DNA of 64,000 bases from Verrucomicrobiota bacterium (GTDB lineage Bacteria > Verrucomicrobiota > Verrucomicrobiia > Limisphaerales > UBA1319), in NCBI GenBank assembly GCA_022709905.1, contig JAKLHY010000035.1, forward strand, positions 1 to 64,000, read 5' to 3'. The notes beneath the pieces were generated by a model. The model made no database searches, was not told the DNA's origin, and saw nothing but the letters and a program-made list of their open reading frames with translations. The translations under genes and the position numbers were made by a program. Below, piece by piece: positions 1 through 8,845 of the stretch (position 1 is its first letter; every line of letters starts with the position of its first letter).

Positions 1-252
1 TTCCTTCGTCGCGCCTCGCCATGCGGCCATTTCTGCGAAAACAGCGCCCCTTGGAATTTTCAAACAGGCTCTAAGGCTGGAGACAAACCTGATGCTGAGG
101 TGGATTGCGGCAAGGCTTCGGATGGGAACCTGGACTTATGGCTCGAACTGTCTGGACAAACAGCGCAAAATCGGAAAGTAATAGGTGTGACCGATAAACA
201 TTAAGGGCGGTTGAGGGGAAGGTCTCGGTAAAAATGTCGTTGTCAAGAGTTA
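1..252. other. Left edge, no gene recognised
   Basis: No reading frame in this edge segment has a recognisable motif, and no RNA gene or clear promoter was found. It lies upstream of the Tat-exported isomerase-like gene and may hold that gene's promoter, but no convincing -35/-10 pair can be named. Confidence 0.4.
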
Positions 253-297
253 GTGAATAAACAACGAAAAACCGTGAGAAGACTTAAAGACAAATTA

Positions 298-1233
298 ATG
301 GATCCTATGAAAACAACAAAATGGACACGTCGTGGTTTTCTATCGCATACCCTCGTCGCGGGAGCGGGCGTAACCTGGGGAATGTCAGGGTTAACCCAAG
401 CCGTTGCCTCGGACCCGTCGGCGGCTCGAACGGCAGGCACGCCTAATGCCGAAAAACTCGGCTGGCGCCTCAGTTGCGGCATCTACACCTTCCGCGACCG
501 CAGCTTTTATGAGACCTTGCCAGTTGTGTCGGATCTTGGCATGCGTTTGGTTGAGCCCGCCTTCTTTCTTCCACTAAGCAAAGAACAGCCGGATCTGAAA
601 ACCAGTGAAAACCTCTCCCCGGCTTTACGCTTGGAAATGAAGAAACGGATGGACGATCTAGGCATCAAGATGGCCACTTATTACGCCCCAATCGAAGGGG
701 ATAAAAGTGTTTACCGCAAGATTTTTGACTTTGCCAAGGAGATGGGCGCCGAGACCATGGTGGTCGAACCGCCGATCGAGGCGCTGGATGCATTGGACAC
801 CCTCTGTGCGGAATACCAGATCAACCTCGCGATCCACAACCATCCGGAAGGCTCAGGATCGCGATATTGGAGTCCAGAGATCGTCATGAAAGCCTGCGAG
901 GGCCGGAGCCCGCGAATCGGCGGCTGTCCGGACACGGGCCACTGGGTGCGATCGGGACTTGATCCCTTGGCCGCACTCAAGAAGTACCAAAAGCGAATTG
1001 TGTCGTTCCACCTGAAGGACGCTGCTGAGTCCGGCAAACGCGACAGCCGGGATGTCCCGTTGGGCACGGGCAAGGCGAATTATTCGGCGATTCTCAAACA
1101 GCTCGCCGATTGGAATTGGCGCGGCGTCATGACGATTGAGTATGAACATCAGTCGCCCGAGTTGGTCAGCGACGTCCGACAATGTGTCCAATTCGTGGAG
1201 AACACCGCTCGGGAGATAGTTCAAGTTCGTTAG
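298..1233 (+). CDS. Tat-exported sugar phosphate isomerase/epimerase-like TIM-barrel protein
   Basis: About 311 residues. The N-terminus carries a twin-arginine signal (TRRGFL, arginines at residues 11-12) followed by a small-residue hydrophobic stretch (LVAGAGVTWGMSG), so the protein is probably folded before export. The rest resembles the xylose-isomerase-like TIM barrel family (AP endonuclease 2 superfamily). Acidic and histidine residues typical of its metal site are visible (VVEPPIEAL, AIHNHPEG, GCPDTGHW, SFHLKD, MTIEYE). An upstream GTG at 253 is also in frame, but ATG 298 or 307 puts the Tat motif close to the N-terminus as usual. Substrate unknown; secreted members are common in Verrucomicrobia and Planctomycetes and are often linked to sugar oxidation or isomerisation. 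It stands alone on its strand. Confidence 0.75.
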   Translation: MDPMKTTKWTRRGFLSHTLVAGAGVTWGMSGLTQAVASDPSAARTAGTPNAEKLGWRLSCGIYTFRDRSFYETLPVVSDLGMRLVEPAFFLPLSKEQPDLKTSENLSPALRLEMKKRMDDLGIKMATYYAPIEGDKSVYRKIFDFAKEMGAETMVVEPPIEALDALDTLCAEYQINLAIHNHPEGSGSRYWSPEIVMKACEGRSPRIGGCPDTGHWVRSGLDPLAALKKYQKRIVSFHLKDAAESGKRDSRDVPLGTGKANYSAILKQLADWNWRGVMTIEYEHQSPELVSDVRQCVQFVENTAREIVQVR

Positions 1234-1309
1234 AGAACAGAACTCGGGCCGGCATTTCTATCGGGGCCAGTCCTATGGGCTCTGCAGGAACCTCCACGCT
1301 TCGCTTGAT

Positions 1310-1612
1310 TTGACATCTAAAACTACAGATGTCGTTCATGTACAGTTCTGGTTCATGATGCCAGAGCATAACCTGTTCGTTCCTCTCGAATTAGCGGGAG
1401 CATTTACGGGATTGACCATCACCCGCGCCTCATTCGGATTCATGGCGATCGAGAAGGCGCTCCTGCAGGCAGGCTTGGTGCGGCTGCGAGCCGTGCTCGT
1501 GACGGTATTCGCCACAGTCTGCGGATTGATCCCGCTTGGCCTGCAAGGAGGCGCCCAGTGGCGTCCGCTCACCGCGGTGCACATCTTCGGGTTAGGGTCC
1601 GTCAAGAAATAA
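1310..1612 (+). pseudogene. Fragment of an RND-family efflux transporter (C-terminal transmembrane part)
   Basis: From about 1428 to 1600 the frame reads like the last membrane region of AcrB/CusA-type transporters: a KALLQAGLVRLRAVLVT stretch followed by a GLIPLGLQGGAQWRPL stretch, matching the family pattern of RLRP-hl-T, a hydrophobic turn, GG and a W-x-PL element. The first part of the frame (1310-1427) shows no such similarity, and a full transporter is about 1000 residues, so this is a relic. The frame runs straight into the left arm of the inverted-repeat element starting at 1595, which suggests that element inserted into or next to the dying gene. No promoter or function is expected. 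Confidence 0.6.
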
Positions 1613-1865
1613 GCTATACATTCGTTGCGCTCAAATTGGCCTGGGGCAAGGCACGAGGGAAGGAGTGTATCCGCAGCGATACTCGACCGACCGAGTAACG
1701 AAGCCCCGGGCCAATTTCAGTGCAACCCTCCGGGCGGCGGTGCTTCTTCACTCCGACGTCGTTGCTCGCTCCTTTCAGACCCACTGGGGGTATGCGCGTC
1801 GCTCGCGCCTCGTCGGAGCGAACAATCCCTCGCCGCGAATGTATAGCTTATTTTTTGACGGACCC
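1595..1865. repeat. 271-bp palindromic (MITE-like) element with 30-bp inverted ends
   Basis: The first 30 bases (1595-1624, beginning GGGTCCGTCAAGAAATAAGC) and the reverse complement of the last 30 (1836-1865) agree at 29 positions. Inside there is a second, imperfect inverted pair (AAATTGGCCTGGGGC near 1634 against GCCCCGGGCCAATTT near 1702). There is no convincing coding frame. Long perfect ends, small size and an internal fold fit a non-autonomous transposable or REP-like element. It abuts the RND fragment on its left. Its GGGTC terminus is shared with other palindromes in this window (8082, 24075, 59455). Confidence 0.75.
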
Positions 1866-1936
1866 TTACTCCTGGCACCTTGACTTCTTCAAACTCGCGT
1901 AACCGGGCAATCTGGGCTGACCGAAAACTAAAACAT

Positions 1937-1967
1937 AGCGTTAACTATTATTTTAAGGGCAGACCCC
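1937..1967. repeat. Solo end of the GGGGTCTGCCCTTAAA repeat family
   Basis: A single copy of the sequence ending TTTAAGGGCAGACCCC, preceded by GTTAACTATTA. The same end occurs as an inverted pair at 24075-24110 and 24374-24401, where it brackets a transposase remnant. Here only one arm is present, so it is a solo end or a leftover from excision. Confidence 0.65.
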
Positions 1968-2100
1968 AAGTCCCTTCTCGGCTCAGGCTTTGCCTGCCTC
2001 TGATTCGTTCCTGGAATCGCGCAGGGCGGGGGGAATTTCATGGGCGCGCGCTTGTTCAGTTCGAGCGGGACTTTCCTCCATTCTTTGGATAGAGTCACCG

Positions 2101-3855
2101 ATGATGAAGACCCGATGGAATAACCTCTTGCGTGCGGGAATTGTCTTTGGATGGCTTGCCTCTTGGTTTCCCGAAGGGGCACTGGCCGATGGCCCGGTTC
2201 TGAAAGCATCGGACGTTGTTTTTATGTATGCGGCGGATCGGGCCGTCTACCAGCGGTATGGGGCGACGGTATTGGCCTGGGGTCCGAAGCCGACGCCGCA
2301 GCGACTGGCTGAGGCGCCGGGAGTGTTGTGGTTTGGCAGTGTGGGGATGGTGACGGAATTTTCGGCGTATCACCGGTGTTATCCGGATCGCTATGAGGAG
2401 GGGTTGTGCCGCGACATCGAGGGGCGTCCGGTCAAGGTTCCCTGGCTGACGGATCATCAGCACGAGGGCGTTCCCTACTGGTGGTGTTGCACGCAACAAC
2501 CCTTGTTCCGGCAATTTCTGCGGGATCGAGTGATCGAGACGGTTCGGGCGGGAGCGGCGGGTGTCCATGTCGATGATCACCTGGGAACCGCGGGCGGGTT
2601 ATGGCTTGGGGTTTGTTTTTGCGACCGTTGTGTGGAGGGATTTCAGGATTATGTGAAGAAGTTGCCCGCAGAAGAACGATCGCGGTTCGGGCTGTCTTCA
2701 GCCGAGGATTACGATTTTCGGGCGGCGATGAAGAACTGGCTGGCTGAGGGCGGGACCGGACGGAAGGTGACCGGGCACCCGTTGTGGGCGCATTGGTCGA
2801 TTTACCAATGCCGCGCGGCAGCTTCGTTCATGCTTGAATTACGGCAGTTGGCCGCCGAAACGGCGGGACGCCCCCTTCCGATTGGAGCCAATGCCGGGCT
2901 GTTATGGCCGCGGCACCTGTCGGATTACCGGGCGCTGGATTTATTTACCGCGGAAACCGATCATCACGCGGCGGAGCGGCGTCCGAGTGATCTGCCCCTG
3001 TTCGCCTACCGCCTGGCGGAGGCGATGGGACGTCCCTATGCGGCCACAGCCAGCGGGGGCGACTGGGCGTTCATCAAGGAAAAGAACCTTCCGGGCCTGG
3101 TTCGTTGTTGGATTGCGCTTTCATATGCCGCGGGACAGAGATTGATGGCCCCGCATCATCAGTGGTGTCACACGCCCGAGAAAGGAACCCATTGGTATGA
3201 TGGCCCGACGGAAAAATTTGCGCCGCTTTATCAATTCGTGCGGCGAAACGCAGACTGGCTCGATGGTTACCAAACTTACGCCGATCTGGTGATGGTGCTG
3301 CCCCATCGGTCTTATGTGGAGAATCCCCAGCGTTGGTTTGATCGAGCCAATCGTTTGGCTACGAACCATGTTTCCTACCGTCTGCTTGTGGCCGGCGACG
3401 AGATCGTGGAGCATCCGCTTACGGAACGCGAGCTTCAGAGCTGTCGATGCCTGTTGGTCCCCGAGCGCCGGGAGTTTTTGCCGGAGGATCGCGATCTACT
3501 CGAACGATGGTCGGGCAAGACCCGTCGTTTCAGCACACTCGATGAGGCCCTGGCGGGAGTTGTCCCGGCTGTGCGGGTTAGTAACAATCAGCCGATCCGC
3601 GTTTTGCCCCGCACCAAACCGGATTCCGCAGTGGTTCATTGCTTGAATTACGGCTACCTTCCGGACCGGGATGATGTGAGTCCGCTGAGCAAAGTTCTGG
3701 TGCGGATCGATCGGGAGGCCTTGGGGGTTGGCCGGGCGCAGAGAGGCTTGTGGATTGCCCCGGATACCGAGCCATTGGAAGTGTCTCTGCGTGATGGTCA
3801 GGCGGAAATCCCCAAACTCGGTTTGTGGGGAATGCTGGTGATCCGAGCGGAATGA
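2101..3855 (+). CDS. Secreted glycoside-hydrolase-like protein
   Basis: About 584 residues from the double ATG at 2101; the longer frame from 1990 has no signal-like start and would run through the intergenic tail. The N-terminus is a signal peptide (WNNLLRAGIVFGWLASW, cleavage probably near ALA-DG). The body looks like a TIM-barrel glycosidase-type fold of the beta-galactosidase/GH42-like group. A GVHVDDHLGTAGG segment is followed by a Cys-pair (CFCDRC), a layout seen in many uncharacterised secreted glycosidase-like proteins; the later part, from about residue 390, resembles the domain that follows the barrel in that group. Catalytic residues cannot be assigned safely. It lies 50 bases upstream of the cytochrome/SUMF1 gene on the same strand and may be co-transcribed. 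Confidence 0.6.
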   Translation: MMKTRWNNLLRAGIVFGWLASWFPEGALADGPVLKASDVVFMYAADRAVYQRYGATVLAWGPKPTPQRLAEAPGVLWFGSVGMVTEFSAYHRCYPDRYEEGLCRDIEGRPVKVPWLTDHQHEGVPYWWCCTQQPLFRQFLRDRVIETVRAGAAGVHVDDHLGTAGGLWLGVCFCDRCVEGFQDYVKKLPAEERSRFGLSSAEDYDFRAAMKNWLAEGGTGRKVTGHPLWAHWSIYQCRAAASFMLELRQLAAETAGRPLPIGANAGLLWPRHLSDYRALDLFTAETDHHAAERRPSDLPLFAYRLAEAMGRPYAATASGGDWAFIKEKNLPGLVRCWIALSYAAGQRLMAPHHQWCHTPEKGTHWYDGPTEKFAPLYQFVRRNADWLDGYQTYADLVMVLPHRSYVENPQRWFDRANRLATNHVSYRLLVAGDEIVEHPLTERELQSCRCLLVPERREFLPEDRDLLERWSGKTRRFSTLDEALAGVVPAVRVSNNQPIRVLPRTKPDSAVVHCLNYGYLPDRDDVSPLSKVLVRIDREALGVGRAQRGLWIAPDTEPLEVSLRDGQAEIPKLGLWGMLVIRAE

Positions 3856-3905
3856 CTTCAGCCCCCAAAAGCATGATAGAATGGTCGGATTATTGCCTCG
3901 TGAAT

Positions 3906-6900
3906 ATGAAGAAACTTGGATTTTCGGGCTTATTTGGGGTGTGTCTATTTATCCTGCTCACCCCTGTTGCAGGGGCGTCTTCGGGGAGTGTTGATTCTGG
4001 AAGCTATCAGCTTCGTGAAAGCTGGCAGGCGAGCCTTTTGGCATCCGAACGTGCTTTGGCTCAGATCGCGGCGGAAACGGAGATCGCCGCATTTGAAAGC
4101 GAAGTTTTTCGGGGTGGAGATTCGCCCGTGAAGGTCCGAGTTCGGGTAACTGGCATGCCGTCCGTATACCTGTTTGTGGCGGGGGATCCTGATGTCAAAT
4201 GGGGCGTGGCTGACTGGGCCGAGGCGCGTCTGATCGAGCGCTCGGGCGAGGTCGTTCCTATCGGGCAACGCAAGTCGGAGATCAAGATCCTTGAGGGCCG
4301 GCATGAGTATGATCTGACGTTAAGGTCCGGGCTTTACCAGAAGATGTCCTTGCAGGGGCGTTCTTTCGACCAAGGATTGCATGTGCAGGCCAATAGTGGC
4401 ATCCAAATTCCCTTGAGGGCGGAAGACGAATGGTTCGAAGCTTGGGTGGGGGTGGACGATTGGGCAGGGACGAATGGCAGTGTTCGTTTCAGTGTCACCG
4501 GGCCCCGGCAAGCCACACGCAAGCTTTGGTGGAATCGCCTCGCCCAAGATTTCGCTGATGGCCCATCTCGGCTTCAGATGGAATGGGAGCGACAGGATCG
4601 TATTTGGGATGCTCCCTGGAATCCGACCGATTGGAAAGGGTTAGCTCGGCGGTATGCTGACGCCAGCCGGAGGATAACTCCCTTGGCGGCTCGCATGCGG
4701 ACGCAGGCGGGTTCGGTTCACGACGAGAGCGATCTGACTCAATTTCGCCGGGATTACTACCGATCGCGAGAGTTGGCTGCCGCTCTGGATCGACTGCGTT
4801 CATTTGCCTTTGGATCGCTGCGGCTCGCTTTGCTGGATTTGGAGCAGACCTTTGGCGATCGTTATTCCGAGGGCGAGCGCTATCGCGCGCGATTGGACGA
4901 GCTGGAGAAGGAAAGCCGGAGGCTGCTGGGGGCTTTATCTGGGCAGCGGGGTGATTTGGAGGCATATGAGACTTTGGCGAAATGTTCCAGGGCGCTGGAG
5001 GACCTTCGCCGGCAGGCCCTGCTGAGGAATCCGTTGTTGGATTTTGATCGATTGCTATTGGTCAAACGCAGGCCATTGGGCGATCCCCGCCGATCCCAGT
5101 GGGAAGATCGGGGACTGGGCGAGTATCTGGGTCTGCCCAAACAAAGTTCCTGGCATGTATCGACGATTCCGCGAACGGATATTTGGGACAACGAAATCGC
5201 GGTTCTGTCGCCCGTGCGTCCTGAGGGCAATCTGAGCACGCTCTATCGATCCGAGGGACGCCGTTTGCTGACTGATGTCGATCTTCATTTTGATGGGGAC
5301 AAGCTGCTTTTTTCCATGCCGAATGGGAGTCTGCGCTGGCAAATCCATGAAATCCCCGCTGACGGCGGAACGCCTCGCCAGCTCACGCCGGGCGACCAGC
5401 CAGACGTGCACAATTATGACGCGTGTTATCTGCCGAACGGAAACATTGCGTTTCTTTCGACCGCTGTTTTGCAGGGGGTGCCCTGCAACGCCCAGGTCAA
5501 CGTCGGCATGATGTATCTGATGGACGCTCGAGGCGGCGACATCCGCCAGGTTTGTTTTGAACAGGACCATGATTACTGTCCGGCGGTGCTGAATGACGGA
5601 CGGATACTCTACCTGCGCTGGGATTACACAGATACCCCCCACGTCTGGAATCGTTTGCTAATGGCTATGAATCCTGATGGAACCGGTCAGATGGAGTATT
5701 ACGGGAGCGGTTCCTATTGGCCCAATGCCATTTTTTTTGCCCGGCCTGTTCCCGGGCACTCCACCAAGATCGTAGGGATTGTGACAGGTCATCACGAAGG
5801 ACGAGTCGGGGAGTTGGTCATCTTCGATCCGGCTCGGGGACGGCATGAGGTGGAGGGAGTGGTCCAACGCATCCCCGGATACGGCCGGCCTGTGGAGGCG
5901 AAGATTGAAGACAAACTCACCGAACACAGCTGGCCGAAGTTCCTTCATCCGTATCCGCTGAGTGAGAAGTATTTTCTGGCGGCCTGCAAACCGGAGCCGG
6001 ATTCTCTTTGGGGCATTTACCTGGTGGATGTCTTTGACAACCGGATTTTGTTGCGGGAGGAAGAAGGGCAGGCGTTGCTCGAGCCGATTCCATTTCGGGC
6101 GATGCGCAGACCGCCGGTGATTCCGGATCAAACGCAGCCCGATCTTACCCATGCCGTTGTGTTCCTCCAGGATGTGTATAGCGGGCCTGGATTGAAGGAT
6201 GTGCCTCGCGGCACGGTGAAACAGCTGCGGCTATTCACCTATCATTTCGGATATCAGCAGGTGGCCGGGATTGATCATCGGGTGGGGGCCGATGGGCCGT
6301 GGGAGGTGAAGCGCGTATTGGGAACGGTGCCGGTCGAGCCTGACGGTTCCGCCTTTTTTCGTGTGCCGGCCAAATATCCGATCTCACTGCAGCCGTTGGA
6401 TGCCGAGGGCAAGGCCCTGGCCTTGATGCGAAGTTGGATGACGGCGATGCCCGGGGAGATTGTGTCTTGTGTGGGATGTCATGAGCGGCAAGGAAGCGCG
6501 CCGCCCGTTCAGGGGGCGTCGGCCTTGAAACGCCAGCCCTCGGACATCGAACCCTGGCACGGTCCCTTGCGGGGATTCAGCTTTGCGCGGGAGGTTCAGC
6601 CGGTTCTCAATCGCTATTGTGTTCGCTGTCATGAAGGATCCGGGAACAGTCCGGATTCCGCTTCACCGGATTTGCGGGAGCGTCCGGATGCCTGGATGGT
6701 TTACGAACACGGCCGGCCTGAGGGGTGTCTGGTGACGGGGGTGTCTCGCACGGAACTGTTGGGCAAGTATAGCGCAGTATTTGAACCCGCTTATGTTGCG
6801 TTGCGGTCGTTTGTTCGAGTGGGCGGTTTGGAGAGTGATTTGCACGTGTTGCCCCCGATGGAGTTTCACGCGGACACTTCCGAACTGGTGCAAGTGCTGA

Positions 6901-8066
6901 AGAAAGGCCATTACCAGGTTCGCCTCGATGCGGAATCCTGGGATCGATTGATAACCTGGATCGATCTCAACGCCCCCTGTCATGGGACCTGGAAGGAGAC
7001 CACGCGCATCCCCGGGCGCCAGCAGCCCGAGCGCCGGCAGGCCTTGCGGCGGCTCTATGGCGGCATCGATGAGAACGCGGAGGACATTCCCGATCCATCC
7101 CCGCTCCCCAGCCAGGCTCTCGGCACGCATCAATCCGAGACAGGGCTTTTGACGCAGCTTGCGGTCATCGAGACTCCCGCCGGCTGGCCCTTTTCTGCCC
7201 GCGAGGCAAAGCGCCGGCAGCAACGCCCCGGAAAAACCACCCGGATTCTCGACTTGGGGAACGGGGTGAAGATGAAACTCGTTCACATCCCCGCCGGGGC
7301 CTTCGTCATGGGAGATGCCTCAGGCCAATCCGGGGATGCCCGTCCGCGCGTCATGCGCGTGGACCGCTCTTTTTGGATGTCCGAGTTCGAGGTCAGCAAC
7401 GAGCAGTACGCCCAGTTCGATCCCCGCCATGACAGTCGTTTTGAGGATCGAAGCTCGTGGATTTTCAGCGAGGCGTATTTGGGTTGGCCGTTGAATCGTC
7501 CGCGGCAGCCCGTGGTTCGGGTTTCCTGGGATCAGGCGATGGATTTTTGCCGATGGTTGTCGGGCGTGACCGGGCTGGAGGCGACTTTGCCCACCGAGGT
7601 TCAGTGGGAGTACGCGTGTCGTGCCGGGACCGATACCCCGCTGTTTTTTGGCGATCTGGACGCGGATTTCTCCCGTTACGGCAATCTAGCGGACGCGAGC
7701 CTGCGCCAGTTATCGAGCGAAGGCTGGCGTCCGCTGGCTCCGGATGTTGCGGTTCGCGATGATCGATTCAATGACGGCCATCTGGTGACCGCGGATACTG
7801 GCAGCTATTTGCCTAATGCCTGGGGATTATACGACATGCACGGCAACGCCGCCGAATGGACCCGATCGGTTTATTCTTCAAACGATCGTTCGCTGGAGAC
7901 TCCCCCTGCGGCGCCGGCGGGATCGATGGAGACCGAGGCCCGGGTGGTGAGGGGCGGTTCCTGGCGGGATCGTCCAAAACGGTGCCAGTCCTCTTTCCGG
8001 CTTGGGTATCCTCCTTACCAACGGATTTTCAACGTCGGGTTCCGCGTCCTTGTGGAATCTGACTGA
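3906..8066 (+). CDS. Secreted hydrazine-synthase-alpha-like dihaem protein fused to a formylglycine-generating-enzyme (SUMF1) domain
   Basis: About 1386 residues from ATG 3906, which begins a clean signal peptide (KKLGFSGLFGVCLFILLTPV). Order of parts: an NPCBM-like carbohydrate-binding segment near residues 130-200, a helical/charged linker, a WD40/PD40-like propeller resembling the middle domain of hydrazine synthase alpha (residues ~430-750, e.g. VDLHFDGDKLLFSM), two c-type haem sites (CVGCH ~855, CVRCH ~905), and a C-terminal SUMF1 domain from ~1120 (VHIPAGAFVMGD, VSWDQAMDFCRWLS, VRGGSWRD). The parent family is common in Verrucomicrobia and Planctomycetes and does not imply anammox; no other hydrazine synthase subunits are present. 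An actual reaction cannot be assigned. The SUMF1-like domain in such fusions may serve as a binding module. Confidence 0.75.
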   Translation: MKKLGFSGLFGVCLFILLTPVAGASSGSVDSGSYQLRESWQASLLASERALAQIAAETEIAAFESEVFRGGDSPVKVRVRVTGMPSVYLFVAGDPDVKWGVADWAEARLIERSGEVVPIGQRKSEIKILEGRHEYDLTLRSGLYQKMSLQGRSFDQGLHVQANSGIQIPLRAEDEWFEAWVGVDDWAGTNGSVRFSVTGPRQATRKLWWNRLAQDFADGPSRLQMEWERQDRIWDAPWNPTDWKGLARRYADASRRITPLAARMRTQAGSVHDESDLTQFRRDYYRSRELAAALDRLRSFAFGSLRLALLDLEQTFGDRYSEGERYRARLDELEKESRRLLGALSGQRGDLEAYETLAKCSRALEDLRRQALLRNPLLDFDRLLLVKRRPLGDPRRSQWEDRGLGEYLGLPKQSSWHVSTIPRTDIWDNEIAVLSPVRPEGNLSTLYRSEGRRLLTDVDLHFDGDKLLFSMPNGSLRWQIHEIPADGGTPRQLTPGDQPDVHNYDACYLPNGNIAFLSTAVLQGVPCNAQVNVGMMYLMDARGGDIRQVCFEQDHDYCPAVLNDGRILYLRWDYTDTPHVWNRLLMAMNPDGTGQMEYYGSGSYWPNAIFFARPVPGHSTKIVGIVTGHHEGRVGELVIFDPARGRHEVEGVVQRIPGYGRPVEAKIEDKLTEHSWPKFLHPYPLSEKYFLAACKPEPDSLWGIYLVDVFDNRILLREEEGQALLEPIPFRAMRRPPVIPDQTQPDLTHAVVFLQDVYSGPGLKDVPRGTVKQLRLFTYHFGYQQVAGIDHRVGADGPWEVKRVLGTVPVEPDGSAFFRVPAKYPISLQPLDAEGKALALMRSWMTAMPGEIVSCVGCHERQGSAPPVQGASALKRQPSDIEPWHGPLRGFSFAREVQPVLNRYCVRCHEGSGNSPDSASPDLRERPDAWMVYEHGRPEGCLVTGVSRTELLGKYSAVFEPAYVALRSFVRVGGLESDLHVLPPMEFHADTSELVQVLKKGHYQVRLDAESWDRLITWIDLNAPCHGTWKETTRIPGRQQPERRQALRRLYGGIDENAEDIPDPSPLPSQALGTHQSETGLLTQLAVIETPAGWPFSAREAKRRQQRPGKTTRILDLGNGVKMKLVHIPAGAFVMGDASGQSGDARPRVMRVDRSFWMSEFEVSNEQYAQFDPRHDSRFEDRSSWIFSEAYLGWPLNRPRQPVVRVSWDQAMDFCRWLSGVTGLEATLPTEVQWEYACRAGTDTPLFFGDLDADFSRYGNLADASLRQLSSEGWRPLAPDVAVRDDRFNDGHLVTADTGSYLPNAWGLYDMHGNAAEWTRSVYSSNDRSLETPPAAPAGSMETEARVVRGGSWRDRPKRCQSSFRLGYPPYQRIFNVGFRVLVESD

Positions 8067-8078
8067 CGAAGGGAGGAC

Positions 8079-8124
8079 TTAGGGTCCGTGCAAAATCGGA
8101 CGTCATTTTTGCACGGACCCCTAA
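8079..8124. repeat. Near-perfect hairpin with GGGTCCGTGCAAAA arms
   Basis: Arms 8082-8095 and 8107-8120 are exact reverse complements, with TTAG and CTAA extending the pairing outward and an 11-base loop between. It sits 13 bases after the stop of the cytochrome/SUMF1 gene, so it could act as a terminator. Its ends match the GGGTCCGT ends of the 1595-1865 element, which makes a mobile or REP-like origin more likely. Confidence 0.7.
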
Positions 8125-8205
8125 CCTTGCTCGGTTCCCCCTTGATTTGGCGGCAGGAAGAGTGCAGCGTAATCTGCGGTTATCAGAAAGAACAACGGCG
8201 TGAAA

Positions 8206-8760
8206 ATGCATCCTGAATCGTTACAAGGGTTTCTGTTGTTGGACGGGGGCAGTCTGCGGGGATCATTTTTCAACCGGACAGTGGTCCTGATCTGTCAGCA
8301 TGATGCCGAAGGCGCGTTTGGTTTGGTGCTGAATCGTCAAAGCGGAGCCAGTGTCGGTGAGATCCTGGTTGCCAACCTGCCGGACGCCCTGAAGAGCCAG
8401 CCGCTTTACATTGGGGGGCCGGTCCAGCCCACCGCCATGAGCTACCTGCATTCCGACCAATTTTTGCCGGACGCGAATGTCATGGAAAACTTGAGCCTGG
8501 GACATTCCTTGGACACGTTGATCGAGTTGGGGGAGTCGATGTCGGTGACTCAAAAGGTCCGCATATTTGCCGGTTACTCCGGCTGGGCGGCGGGCCAGTT
8601 GGAAGACGAGATGAAACGCAAGGCTTGGCTGACTCATCCCGCCACATTGGACCTCGTGTTTTCACAAAACCCGGACCAGCTATGGCGTCAGATTCTGCTC
8701 AATCGGGGATGGCAGTATAAACTTCTGGCGGAAGGCCCCGAGGATCTCTCGGTGAACTAG
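8206..8760 (+). CDS. yqgE: YqgE/AlgH family protein
   Basis: About 184 residues (ATG 8206; a GTG at 8200 is in frame two codons upstream). Family hallmarks are clear: LQGFLLLDGGSLRGSFFNRT at the start, VVLICQHDAEGAFGLVLNR, then LYIGGPVQP, and near the end FAGYSGWAAGQLEDEM. The length is normal for the family (about 185-190). The molecular role of YqgE/AlgH is poorly defined; in pseudomonads the name derives from alginate regulation, but most homologues are conserved proteins of unknown function. It precedes coaX, which is a common housekeeping context. Confidence 0.9.
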   Translation: MHPESLQGFLLLDGGSLRGSFFNRTVVLICQHDAEGAFGLVLNRQSGASVGEILVANLPDALKSQPLYIGGPVQPTAMSYLHSDQFLPDANVMENLSLGHSLDTLIELGESMSVTQKVRIFAGYSGWAAGQLEDEMKRKAWLTHPATLDLVFSQNPDQLWRQILLNRGWQYKLLAEGPEDLSVN

Positions 8761-8845
8761 CCTGCAAGTCGTTCGTCTTTTGACTTTTGTGATTTCAGTC
8801 TCTTCTCAACTCAAGTCCGGCAAGCTCCCGACAAGTGTTCTGGGT

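Noticed and set aside
3906..8066. Evidence for anammox hydrazine synthesis
   Set aside because: Only the alpha-like propeller/haem family is present, fused to SUMF1; no beta/gamma subunits or hydrazine dehydrogenase are seen, and such homologues are widespread in non-anammox bacteria.
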